Assembly: GCF_007752535.1 (NCBI RefSeq) | Contig: NZ_CP036426.1 | Coordinates: forward strand, 4,712,001-4,776,000 | DNA from: Tautonia plasticadhaerens | GTDB taxonomy: Bacteria > Planctomycetota > Planctomycetia > Isosphaerales > Isosphaeraceae | Direction of reading: 5' to 3' | Length of the DNA: 64,000 nt | Notes under the pieces: generated by a model | What the model was told of the DNA's origin: nothing | The model's database searches: none | The model's input: the letters and a program-made list of their open reading frames with translations, nothing else | Translations under genes and position numbers: made by a program | Shown here: positions 1-7,800 of the stretch, one piece after another | How the letters are laid out: every line of letters starts with the position of its first letter | Numbering within the stretch: the stretch's first letter is position 1

Positions 1-524
1 CCGAGCCGCAGCCAGGCGAGGTCGGCGGCCTGCTCGTCGGCCTCGGTCGTGAACAATTCGCAGCGGAGCGAGTCGACCGGGCAGCCGAGCCTCCTCGCCA
101 GCCCGAGGTAGTACGACACGATCGGCACCGGCTCGAACCGCCCTCGGGCGTCCCTCGGCGGGGACAGTCGGTCGGTCAGCAAGACGCCCCGGCCCCCCCG
201 GGCGTAGCCGACCCGACGACCGACCCCGCCAAGCCTCGCCATCAGGGCCGACCGGATCGAGTTGGGCAGGAGGACCGCCAAGTCGAACCGCTCCTCCCGC
301 AATCGGGCCACGACGGCGGCCATCCGCTGCTCGCGGAGGGGGGCCTTCGGGTGGAAGAGGATCCGGTCGTCGAGCCAGGGGGCGCCGTCGAGCGTCGGGG
401 AGACGTTCGGCTTGAGCAGGCCGACGATCCGGGCGTCGGGGAACCCCCGGCGCAGGGCTCGCAGCGTCGGCGTGGCCATGACCGTGTCGCCGACGAGGTT
501 CGGGCAGAAGACGACGATCCGCAT
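1..524 (-). CDS. waaF: Glycosyltransferase family 9 (ADP-heptose:LPS heptosyltransferase-like), partial
   Basis: Reads leftward and runs off the left edge, so only the first 174 codons are present. The N-terminus MRIVVFCPNLVGDTVMATPT is the typical opening of lipopolysaccharide heptosyltransferases, which add heptose from ADP-heptose to the inner core at the cytoplasmic face. The next segment (LRALRRGFPDARIVGL) and a later RLGGVGRRVGY also fit GT-B fold family 9. The ATG was chosen because it starts exactly at the conserved first strand. It lies 58 bases downstream of lpxK on the same strand, which supports a lipid A/core role. The missing C-terminal half prevents telling waaF from waaC or a general family 9 enzyme. 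Confidence 0.85.
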   Translation of the reverse strand, partial: MRIVVFCPNLVGDTVMATPTLRALRRGFPDARIVGLLKPNVSPTLDGAPWLDDRILFHPKAPLREQRMAAVVARLREERFDLAVLLPNSIRSALMARLGGVGRRVGYARGGRGVLLTDRLSPPRDARGRFEPVPIVSYYLGLARRLGCPVDSLRCELFTTEADEQAADLAWLRL

Positions 525-582
525 CGGGCCTCCGTTCCCGACTCGGCGCGGGGCAGGGCGGGGCGGGGGGGATGGATGCCCC

Positions 583-1632
583 TCACCGGGCCAGCTCGGC
601 GATCCGGCCGAGGGGCCCTTCCAGCTCCTCGGCCCCCCCGATCAGCTCCAGGCCGATCCGGACGGCCCGGAGCGGCACCGGCCCCAGGTCCGAGAGGCGG
701 AGCTTTACCGAATCCTTCTGGGTGGTCAAGGCCAGCGACGCCCCCCGGGCTCCGGCCCATCGCCTTAGGTCGTCGACGTCGGACCGGTCGTACGGGTGGT
801 GGTCGGGGAAGGCACGGAAGGCAACGAGGTCGGCCCCCAGCCCGAGGACCGTCCGGCGGAACCCCTCGGGGTTGCCGAGCCCGCAGAAGGCCACGACCGG
901 GACGCCCCGGATGCGGTCGAGCGGCTCGGCGACCCCCTCGGCGTCGAGCAGGTCCCTCGGCGCGTGCCTGGCCTCGGCCCAACGGAGCGGCCCGGCGGCC
1001 CGCTCGGCCCGGGATCGGATGGCCGACCGCTCCCCCTCGGAGACGAGGTCGGCCCGGGAGAGGACCACCACCCCGGCCCTCCGGAGCGACCCGATCGGCT
1101 CCCGGAGCAGCCCTCGGGGGAGCAGGTGGCCGAGGCCGAAGGGGTCGAGGGCGTCGAGCAGGACGACGTCCAGGTCCCGGGCCAGCCGGCGGTGCTGAAA
1201 GCCGTCGTCGAGGACGAGCACCTGGGACTCGCACTCCTCGACCGCGATCCGGGCCAGGGCCACGCGGTCGGGGTCCTGGAAGTGGGGCACGTCGGGCAGG
1301 TTGGCGTCGAGCACCAGCCCCTCGTCATTCAGGCCCTCGGTTGCCCCGTATCCCCGGCTGAGGATGGCGACGCGGAGCCCGTGCTCCCGGAAACGCCGGC
1401 AGACATATTCGACCATCGGCGTCTTGCCCGTGCCGCCGGCGGTGATGTTGCCGATCGCCACCACCGGCACCTCGGCCCGCTCGACGCCTCGGCCCCGATC
1501 GAACCTCGCGTTCCGGAGGCCGACCCCAAGCCCGTAACCGGCCGACGCGATTCGGAGCGCGGATCGGGCGAGGATCGCGGCGGGGCCCCGGGATTCGCCC
1601 CGGATGAGTCGGTGGAAGGCGATGCGGTCCAT
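583..1632 (-). CDS. lpxK: Tetraacyldisaccharide 4'-kinase
   Basis: Protein of 349 aa. LpxK phosphorylates the 4' position of the lipid A disaccharide precursor at the inner membrane. An N-terminal hydrophobic stretch (residues 18-40) precedes a P-loop (NITAGGTGKTPM, about 62-73). The LpxK signature LDDGFQHRRLARDLDVVLLD follows at about 141-160. Length is normal for the family. The ATG at 1632 was preferred over earlier in-frame starts because it gives the usual LpxK N-terminus and the upstream part has no family similarity. It is followed by the heptosyltransferase-like gene in the same direction, so the two probably form a lipid A/core unit. Confidence 0.93.
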   Translation of the reverse strand: MDRIAFHRLIRGESRGPAAILARSALRIASAGYGLGVGLRNARFDRGRGVERAEVPVVAIGNITAGGTGKTPMVEYVCRRFREHGLRVAILSRGYGATEGLNDEGLVLDANLPDVPHFQDPDRVALARIAVEECESQVLVLDDGFQHRRLARDLDVVLLDALDPFGLGHLLPRGLLREPIGSLRRAGVVVLSRADLVSEGERSAIRSRAERAAGPLRWAEARHAPRDLLDAEGVAEPLDRIRGVPVVAFCGLGNPEGFRRTVLGLGADLVAFRAFPDHHPYDRSDVDDLRRWAGARGASLALTTQKDSVKLRLSDLGPVPLRAVRIGLELIGGAEELEGPLGRIAELAR

Positions 1633-1706
1633 CCGGAAAACTCCGAGGCTCGAGGAATCCAGGCGACGGCCGACCGGATTCCCGGCTCCCGACCGGACGG
1701 GGCACT

Positions 1707-2144
1707 TTACAGGAGCCTCCAGGGATCGTCGAGGTACGTCCGGAAGAACGTGTCCAGGTCGGGGGAGGTCATGCGCGTGTCTCCCGGATCTCGGCCGAGG
1801 ACCTGCCAGACTGAGGAGTGCTCCTCGTTCTCGAAGTGGAGTTCCCAGGTGACCACCTGGATCGAATGGTCGCAGAACTGGACCCCCGTCACCGAGCCCC
1901 GATCGTTCTGTTCGACGATGCGCGACAAGGTCCAGAGGCACCAGAGGTACTCCTCGTCGAAGTGGTAATCCGAGCAGCCCCCGACCCGTCCGTAGAGCTG
2001 GATCACGTCCCGGGAAACCGGGTGACCGAGGCGTTCCCAGGCCCGACGGACCTCGACTGCTCCGATCGGAGGGGCCAGCGGGATTCCCTCTTCCTGCCAC
2101 CGGGCGATGCATCGGGTCAACGTGTCGTCGAAGCTCATGGTCAT
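1707..2144 (-). CDS. SMI1/KNR4-like small protein
   Basis: Protein of 145 aa, reading toward lpxK and ending 74 bases upstream of it. It has the general pattern of the SMI1/KNR4 (SUKH) superfamily: an early PPIGAVEVRRAWERLGHPVS segment, then an aromatic/acidic core (YHFDEEYLWCLWTLSRI) and EEHSSVWQVLGRDPGDT. In other bacteria such domains often act as immunity proteins or generic binding domains; no toxin partner is visible here. An ATG 11 codons further upstream (2177) is also in frame and neither start has a clear ribosome binding site. Family call is tentative; the reading frame itself looks real. Confidence 0.65.
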   Translation of the reverse strand: MTMSFDDTLTRCIARWQEEGIPLAPPIGAVEVRRAWERLGHPVSRDVIQLYGRVGGCSDYHFDEEYLWCLWTLSRIVEQNDRGSVTGVQFCDHSIQVVTWELHFENEEHSSVWQVLGRDPGDTRMTSPDLDTFFRTYLDDPWRLL

Positions 2145-2360
2145 TGCTCTATAGATAGGGATGTGAACCGGGGTCACGAGGGACCCTCCCCCGCCTTGGG
2201 CGAGGACTCGAATCGCCGAACGACATCGGGCGGCTTGTTGGGGACGACCCTCGATCGTTACGCTCGTGATAAGGTCTGATCGAGGGCGAGCCGGGAGAGC
2301 CGTCCTCCAGTTCCGTCGTCACGCAAAGGCGACCGCCGATCTATCCCGGAAATCCACCCG

Positions 2361-2690
2361 ATGCTCTGCCCCCCGCTGAGTCCCGACCCGGTCGTCCAGG
2401 ACTGGATCGCCCGCCACAAGAACCCGGCCAACTTCGCGCTGCACCTGGTCGCCATCCCGCCGACGATCCTGGGGGTGCTCTACATCCCGTTCTACCTGAC
2501 CCTGCTGTCGGTGCCGGTGTTCCTGCTGGCCCTGTGCCTGTTCGACGGCGGGTACCTCGTCCAGTTCCTCGGGCACGCGATCGACCGGTCGGAGCCGGGG
2601 GAGATCGCCCTGCTGCGGAAGTGGCTCCGCCGGCAGTGGGAGCGGCGGACGGCCCCGGCCGCCGGGGCGGCGGGGCGGGACGCCTCCTGA
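2361..2690 (+). CDS. Mpo1-like (DUF962) membrane protein
   Basis: Protein of 109 aa. It carries the Mpo1/YGL010w family pattern: W-x2-RHKNPANFALHLVAIPPT near residues 15-34, two hydrophobic segments (about 35-65), then FLGHAIDRSEPGEI. In yeast Mpo1 is an Fe-dependent dioxygenase in 2-hydroxy fatty acid breakdown; bacterial members are mostly uncharacterised. The conserved histidines (H19 in RHKN, H27 in ALHL, H in LGHAID) are present, consistent with metal binding in the membrane. It stands alone on the plus strand upstream of the TolC-like gene. Function in this organism is not known. Confidence 0.72.
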   Translation: MLCPPLSPDPVVQDWIARHKNPANFALHLVAIPPTILGVLYIPFYLTLLSVPVFLLALCLFDGGYLVQFLGHAIDRSEPGEIALLRKWLRRQWERRTAPAAGAAGRDAS

Positions 2691-3068
2691 GGGCGCCGAT
2701 CCTCCCGGGAATCTCAAGCCCGACCTTGTCCCCATAAGGCGTGCAGGGCGGACAACCCGCGCCTCCGGGCCGGTCGTTGCCCTGGGCGCGACCCGAGAAA
2801 TCCGTAGAATCTGCCGGGCCCCCTCAAGACGCACATCCGATCCGACCGATTCATCCCCTGGTCGATTCGAGGGACTCCTGGAGACGGCGATCGACCGGCC
2901 GCGCCGAGGCCCCGCCTCGGCCGGTGGTTGGAGGTCGTCGGCGGGCGGCGGAACGAAGGAACGCGAGGCCGCTCGTCGCCGGGGCCGCACCCCGTGGCGG
3001 TGGTGCAAACCCGGCCGATCGGGGCCGGCCCCCCTCGTCCCATGGCGCAAAACAAGGACGGTCTGGCC
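2691..3068 (+). other. Spacer upstream of the TolC-family gene
   Basis: About 380 bases with no supported gene. Open frames across it have no codon or family signal. It should hold the promoter of the TolC-like gene, but no clear -35/-10 pair was found. Confidence 0.5.
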
Positions 3069-5480
3069 ATGCGATTGACCCGTTTCGGCAACCGGTATCT
3101 GAGGGCGGCGCTCGCCGCGGCGTGCCTGACGCCGGCCGGATGCCAGAGGCTCCCCTACATCGACCAGTCGAAGCCGGTCCCGCACGACCCGATCGCCGCC
3201 GTCGCCGAGGAGGATCGGGCCGTCCGGCAGGCCGCCTTCTTCAGCGACCTGCCGATGCAGGTCCCCGACATCGTCCCGCCCCGGACCCCCGACAACGCCG
3301 AGGCGATGGAGCCCTGGTCGATGACCCTGGAGGAGGCCATCCAGATCGGGATGGACAACTCCGAGGTCATCCGGGTCATCTCGCTGGGTGCCCAGGGCAT
3401 CCCGGTCGAGGGCTTCGCCCCCACCCCCCTGAACACCCAGGCCGGCGCGGCCCTGGGGGCGGGCACCCTGGCGACGGTGTACGACCCGGCGATCCAGGAG
3501 ACGCAGATCGCCCGGGCCCTGTCGGTCTTCGACGCCCAGCTCACCTCCCGGCTCTTCTACGAGAACCGGGACTTCCTGGTGAACAACTCCATCCAGGCCG
3601 GGTTCTTCGACCCGGACACCAACGTCTTCGCCCTTGTCCGGCAGAAGGGGGCGCCGCAGGGCATCCCGACCTTCGAGACGGCCCTGCAGAAGCGGACGGC
3701 CGTGGGCTCGGTCCTGCGGATCGCCAACCAGATCGACTACACCTACGGCAACTCGCCGATCCAGACGTTCCCGTCGACCTACGCCTCCCGGCTGACCCTG
3801 CAATTCAGCCAGCCGTTGCTCGGCGGCTCGGACCAGTTCGGCCCCAGCGGCCTGGAGGCCAACCGGGCCCCGGTGGTCATCTCCCGACTGCAGGCCGACA
3901 CCTCGGTCTGGCGGTTCAAGGCCGAGGTGATGGCGATGGTCCGCTCCATCGAGCAGCAGTACTGGGCCCTGGCCCAGCAGCAGGTGCAGTACTGGAGCCG
4001 GCAGCAGGCCGTCCGCCTGGGCGAGGCGATCTACGAGCGGGAGGTCGAGAAGAAGCGGGTCGGCACCGGGTCGGAGCCGGACGTGGCCGAGGCCGAGGAG
4101 CAGCTCCGGCAGTTCCAGCTCGACCTGGTCCAGTCGACCAGCGACCTGATCACCACCGAGCGGCAGTTCCGCGAGCTGCTCGGCATGCCGCCGTATGACG
4201 GCCGGCGGATCGTCCCGGTGAGCGAGCCGACCACCGCCCGGCTCCAGCCCGACTGGGAGAGCAGCCTGGCCCAGATGATCAGCTACCAGCCGGACATCGT
4301 CCAGCAGCAGCTGCTCGTCCGGGTGGCCGAGCTGCAGCTGCTGCTCGCCCGCAACCAGCTGCTCCCGGCGCTGAACCTGGACCTGCTCTACCAGTTCAAC
4401 GGCCTGGGCCAGAACCTCGACGACGCCTTCGCGGTGATGACCGGCCGCTCGGTGCTGGCGATCGACCCGATCATCGCCAACCAGCAGGCGGCCGCGGGGG
4501 TGAACCCCTCGCCGTCGTTCTTCAACAACTTCCAGACCTGGCAGGTCGGCCTGACCTTCTCCATGCCGATCGGCTTCCGGGGTCCCCTGGCCGAGACGAG
4601 GCAGGCCCAGTACGCCCTGCTCCGGCAGCGGGCCTTCCTGCAGCAGACGGTCCACCAGACGACCCACGCCCTGGCCCGGTTCTTCGTCGAGGTGGACGCC
4701 AACTACAAGCTCCTGAAGGTCGCCGGCCAGCTCCGGGAGGCGGCCGAGCGCCGGCTCAAGGCCCAGGAGGCGTTCTTCGAGGCGGGCACGATCAACATCG
4801 ACCGCTACCTCGACGCCGTCAACCGCTGGTCCAACGCCGTGGCCACCGAGGCCCGGTTCAAGACCAGCTACAACACGGCCATCGCCGCCCTGGAGGAGGC
4901 CAAGGGGACCTTGCTGGCCTACAACAACATCGCCGTGGCCGAGGGCCCGCAGCCGAAGAAGGCGTACATCCAGGCGGTCGACCAGCAGAAGGCCCACCAC
5001 CAGATCCCGATCGAGCCCGACGGGCCGGTCGCCCCGAGGCCGGTGGTCGCCCCGCCGATCCACGACCCGGTCACGCCGATGCTGACGCCCGGCTCGGAGA
5101 CCCCGCGGATGAGCCCCGACTTCCCGGCCCCCTTCGGCACCTTCGGGCCGCCGCCGCAGCCGGTCGGCCCGGCCGTCCCGGTCGGCGACCCGGCGCCGCT
5201 GGCCTCGAATCCGGGCGGCCCGGTCGACCCGGCCGTCTCCCGGGCGGGCGCCTACGACTCCGAGCCCGTCTTCGGCTCCCCGGCCGGCTCCGTCCCCCTC
5301 CCCCCGACCCCGCCCTCGACCCCGAGCACCACCGCGACGACGCCCAGGAGGCTCCCGCCGCTCCCCTCGCGATCGCTCCCCGCCGACGGCCCCGGCGCCA
5401 CCCTGCCGGAGCTGCCCCCGGGCGAGCCGGTCCGCGAGACCCCGCCGATCGACCTGCCACCCCTGCCCTCGGGCGGGTGA
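3069..5480 (+). CDS. TolC-family outer membrane efflux protein, probable lipoprotein
   Basis: Protein of 803 aa. The start at 3069 gives a basic N-terminus, a hydrophobic segment and Cys25 in TPAGCQ, an imperfect lipobox (Pro rather than Leu at -3). Two outer-membrane-factor repeats follow (roughly 240-400 and 430-620), with the usual coiled-coil Gln/Glu/Arg-rich helices, for example RSIEQQYWALAQQQVQYWSR and QLREAAERRLKAQEAF. TolC proteins form the trimeric outer-membrane channel of tripartite exporters. The last ~150 residues are a Pro/Gly-rich tail ending PPLPSGG, not part of the fold, so the protein is clearly longer than usual members (about 450-550). No membrane-fusion or pump gene is adjacent. 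Confidence 0.85.
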   Translation: MRLTRFGNRYLRAALAAACLTPAGCQRLPYIDQSKPVPHDPIAAVAEEDRAVRQAAFFSDLPMQVPDIVPPRTPDNAEAMEPWSMTLEEAIQIGMDNSEVIRVISLGAQGIPVEGFAPTPLNTQAGAALGAGTLATVYDPAIQETQIARALSVFDAQLTSRLFYENRDFLVNNSIQAGFFDPDTNVFALVRQKGAPQGIPTFETALQKRTAVGSVLRIANQIDYTYGNSPIQTFPSTYASRLTLQFSQPLLGGSDQFGPSGLEANRAPVVISRLQADTSVWRFKAEVMAMVRSIEQQYWALAQQQVQYWSRQQAVRLGEAIYEREVEKKRVGTGSEPDVAEAEEQLRQFQLDLVQSTSDLITTERQFRELLGMPPYDGRRIVPVSEPTTARLQPDWESSLAQMISYQPDIVQQQLLVRVAELQLLLARNQLLPALNLDLLYQFNGLGQNLDDAFAVMTGRSVLAIDPIIANQQAAAGVNPSPSFFNNFQTWQVGLTFSMPIGFRGPLAETRQAQYALLRQRAFLQQTVHQTTHALARFFVEVDANYKLLKVAGQLREAAERRLKAQEAFFEAGTINIDRYLDAVNRWSNAVATEARFKTSYNTAIAALEEAKGTLLAYNNIAVAEGPQPKKAYIQAVDQQKAHHQIPIEPDGPVAPRPVVAPPIHDPVTPMLTPGSETPRMSPDFPAPFGTFGPPPQPVGPAVPVGDPAPLASNPGGPVDPAVSRAGAYDSEPVFGSPAGSVPLPPTPPSTPSTTATTPRRLPPLPSRSLPADGPGATLPELPPGEPVRETPPIDLPPLPSGG

Positions 5481-5507
5481 TCGGCCCCTCCGCTCCTTCC
5501 CTCCCCC

Positions 5508-5544
5508 CGGGGGCGGGCCCGTCGTGGCGGGCCCGCCCCCGTTT
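5508..5544 (+). terminator. Hairpin terminator after the TolC-family gene
   Basis: Perfect 14-bp stem (5508-5521 pairing with 5528-5541) with a 6-base loop, 27 bases after the stop codon, followed by a short T run (TTT). Very GC-rich. Confidence 0.75.
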
Positions 5545-5676
5545 CGTCTCTCCCAAGGGCAAATCCGCCACACGTCCCGAAGATCAACGGGCCAAGGGAG
5601 GGGGCCCGGGCGCCGAAGACGGAGGGACCCGACCCCACCGCCTCGAACCAGAGCACAGCCCTCGGAGCACCCTGAG

Positions 5677-6225
5677 ATGACCGCAACGCCCCCCTCCCCA
5701 GAATCGTTCTATCGCAATTCTGGGAAACGCCTTAATACTACTCCGTTACGTTCTACAACTTCTTGCAGAAAAACGAATTGCGTAATCACTTGGATGGGTA
5801 TTTCTTGACTATTGCATGCATGCAGCCTGACGCAACTTCGGCGATCCCAATGGGTTGCAGGACGCGGAATCATCCATCCACGCAAATTCGGTGGGAAATC
5901 ATAACGGAGTAGTATTAAGGCAATTGTCTTTCAGTCAGGAAAGAGTTACCCGATAATTTGTCGGGAGTACGAAGGACGGTACGCCGACAGGCTCCGGCCG
6001 TCCGCGATTACCCGAATCCTCTCCGGGGACCAGCGAATCTACCTGCATCAGGCCGAGGCGCTCTGCCGAATCCTCGCGGTGAGCCTGGAAGACGTGATCG
6101 ACCCCGACGGCGAGACGTCTCCCGTACTCGAAAAACCCCTCTCCCCAGCGATTGCGGCAATCGTCGCCGCGATCGGGGAGACGAAAGCAATACGGCGACT
6201 CGCGCAGGCGCCGAATCGGTCATGA
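5677..6225 (+). pseudogene. XRE-type helix-turn-helix gene interrupted by an inverted-repeat element
   Basis: Reading from ATG 5677 gives MTATPPSPESFYRNSGKRL, then a 183-base foreign insertion with in-frame stops (first near 5808). After it the same frame resumes and runs to TGA at 6225. Removing one copy of the duplicated TTAA (5732-5735/5915-5918) with the intervening bases restores a 121-codon frame without a shift. The joined protein reads GKRLKAIVFQSGKSYPIICR around the junction, then SAITRILSGDQRI and AEALCRILAVSLEDVID. That is the normal helix order of a Cro/C1 (XRE) DNA-binding domain, where GKRLK is the usual helix-1 start. The gene as it stands should make only a short N-terminal peptide, unless a start inside or after the element is used. 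Target genes are unknown. Confidence 0.7.
5729..5921. mobile_element. MITE-like inverted-repeat element inside the HTH gene
   Basis: Perfect 20-bp inverted repeat: GCCTTAATACTACTCCGTTA at 5729-5748 and its reverse complement at 5902-5921. The 153 bases between are strikingly AT-rich compared with the surrounding genome and encode no transposase. A further imperfect inverted pair lies inside (CGAATTGCGT at 5774-5783; ACGCAAATTCG at 5880-5890), and a 12-bp palindrome TGCATGCATGCA (5813-5824) sits near the middle. TA or TTAA is duplicated at the two ends, as expected for Tc1/IS630-type (TA) or TTAA-specific insertion. The outermost GCC/GGC may come from a palindromic target site rather than from the element. 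Confidence 0.7.
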
Positions 6226-6564
6226 TTAGACGATCGTATCGTCTTCGGAGACGAGAAGTAAGGATACCGACGGTAACATTTCTAAGTAAGTTAGTTCGGC
6301 GAAACTTGAAACCCAGGAGTTCACGGGTCGGTATTCCCTCGCCAATTCGGGGGAGGCGAGATGACCGACCGCGTACCCCCCAGTAGCTGATCGTTCGACC
6401 TCCCATGTAGTGGACCCCCTTGGAGTGGCGCCCCCTGTTCGAGACTTGTTGACCCCGGGTCGCCTCGCGACGACAATGACGCTCCGACGCCCGTCGGCCC
6501 CCCGAGGTCCGGCCGGAGCGGTCTCCCGATGCTCCCGACACGTCGAACCGAGGAGGCGAATGCC
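6226..6564 (+). other. Spacer between the broken HTH gene and the aldo/keto reductase
   Basis: About 340 bases. The first ~120 are less GC-rich than the rest. No gene is supported; open frames on the minus strand here are opposite-strand shadows. Probably holds the promoter of the reductase. Confidence 0.5.
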
Positions 6565-7800
6565 ATGCACACCCCCTGCGACGGCAGCCGGAGGCGGTTT
6601 CTCAAGACGACCGCGGCGACGGGCGCCACGCTGGCCGCGGGCCCGAGCCTCCGGGCCTTCGGCCAGGACGGGCCGGCCGAAGGGCCGAAGGTCCCGCTGG
6701 TGACCCTGGGCAAGACCGGCCGGCAGGTCACCAGGCTCGGGATGGGGTCGAGCTGGCCCGTCTCCCCCAGCTTCGTGCAGGCGGCCCTGCTCTCGGGCGT
6801 CCGCTTCATCGACACCTCCGAGTCGTACGAGAACACCCGGGCCGAGCGGACCATCGGCCAGGTCCTCGAGCGGACCGGGCTGCGGGACGACGTCTACCTC
6901 GTCACCAAGACCACCCGCTACCGCGGCGTCGCCAACCCCGCCGAGGTCTTCCCGAAGGAGCTGGCGGCCAGCCTCGAACGGCTGCGAACCGACTACGTCG
7001 ACTGCTACTACATCCACGGCATCGACGGCAAGAGCATCGGCCTGCTGGGCGACCCGGCCGTCAAGCAGGCCTTCGAGGCCCTCAAGGCGGCCGGCAAGAT
7101 CAAGTTCGCCGGCTTCTCCTGCCACGACGCGATGCTGCCCGAGCTGCTGGAGAAGGCCGCCGAGGTCGGCTGGATCGACCAGGTGATGATCCAGTACAAC
7201 TTCCGGGCGGTCGACCACGACAAGCTCCAGCGCGCCATCGACGCCGCCTCCAAGGCCAACATCGGCCTGGTCGCCATGAAGACCCAGGGCGGCGCCAAGG
7301 CGGTCTTCGAGGCCATCGACAACGAGGCCGCGACCTACGAGGCCGACCGGACCCTCAAGCGGCTCCGGGAGGAGGGGGTCAAGAAGGAGGTCGCCGCCAT
7401 CAAGGCCGCCTGGGCCGACGACCGGATGCAGGTGGTCGTCTCCGAGATGCTCAACTTCAGCGACCTCCGGGAGAACATCGCCGCCAGCAACGAGCCCCTG
7501 ACCATCAAGGAGGCCCGCCTGCTGGAGGAGCACCGCCGGAAGACCACCCACCTCTACTGCCACGGCTGCGGCCACCTCTGCGAGACGGCCGCGAAGGGCG
7601 TCCCCGTGGCGACCGTCCTCCGCTACCTCCGCTACTACGCCGCCTATGGCAAGCGGCAGGAGGCCCGGGCCCTCTACCAGGCCCTCCCCGCCGAGGCCCG
7701 GGACCTCGCCAGGGCCGACCTCGACGCCGCCGAACGCTCCTGCCCGCACGGCCTGCCCGTGGTCGAACTCGTCCGCATGGCCGACCGGCACCTGAGCTGA
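6565..7800 (+). CDS. Tat-exported aldo/keto reductase with C-terminal Cys cluster
   Basis: Protein of 411 aa. A twin-arginine signal (RRRFLKTTAATGATLAA, residues 9-25) precedes an aldo/keto reductase barrel: LGKTGRQVTRLGMGSSW, FIDTSESYENTRAE, LVTKTTRYRG and YYIHGID give the catalytic Asp, Tyr, Lys and His. Such enzymes use NAD(P)H to reduce carbonyls; the natural substrate is unknown. The C-terminal extension carries C332-x2-C335-x3-C339 and a fourth Cys near 393 in CPHG, the ferredoxin-like pattern seen in many planctomycete and Bacteroidetes relatives. The ATG at 6565 was preferred over one 12 codons upstream because a strong GAGGAGG lies just before it. Confidence 0.9.
   Translation: MHTPCDGSRRRFLKTTAATGATLAAGPSLRAFGQDGPAEGPKVPLVTLGKTGRQVTRLGMGSSWPVSPSFVQAALLSGVRFIDTSESYENTRAERTIGQVLERTGLRDDVYLVTKTTRYRGVANPAEVFPKELAASLERLRTDYVDCYYIHGIDGKSIGLLGDPAVKQAFEALKAAGKIKFAGFSCHDAMLPELLEKAAEVGWIDQVMIQYNFRAVDHDKLQRAIDAASKANIGLVAMKTQGGAKAVFEAIDNEAATYEADRTLKRLREEGVKKEVAAIKAAWADDRMQVVVSEMLNFSDLRENIAASNEPLTIKEARLLEEHRRKTTHLYCHGCGHLCETAAKGVPVATVLRYLRYYAAYGKRQEARALYQALPAEARDLARADLDAAERSCPHGLPVVELVRMADRHLS

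Noticed and set aside
2319-5573. Very long open frame on the minus strand opposite the TolC-family gene
   Set aside because: It is the shadow of a real plus-strand gene in GC-rich DNA; composition (Arg/Gly/Asp/Leu repeats) is not protein-like. The same holds for the long opposite-strand frames at 8794-10959, 43764-49636 and 54929-57589.
5729-5921. Inverted repeat as a simple terminator of the upstream gene
   Set aside because: Arms are 153 bases apart, AT-rich, and exact removal restores a protein domain; an insertion explains more.
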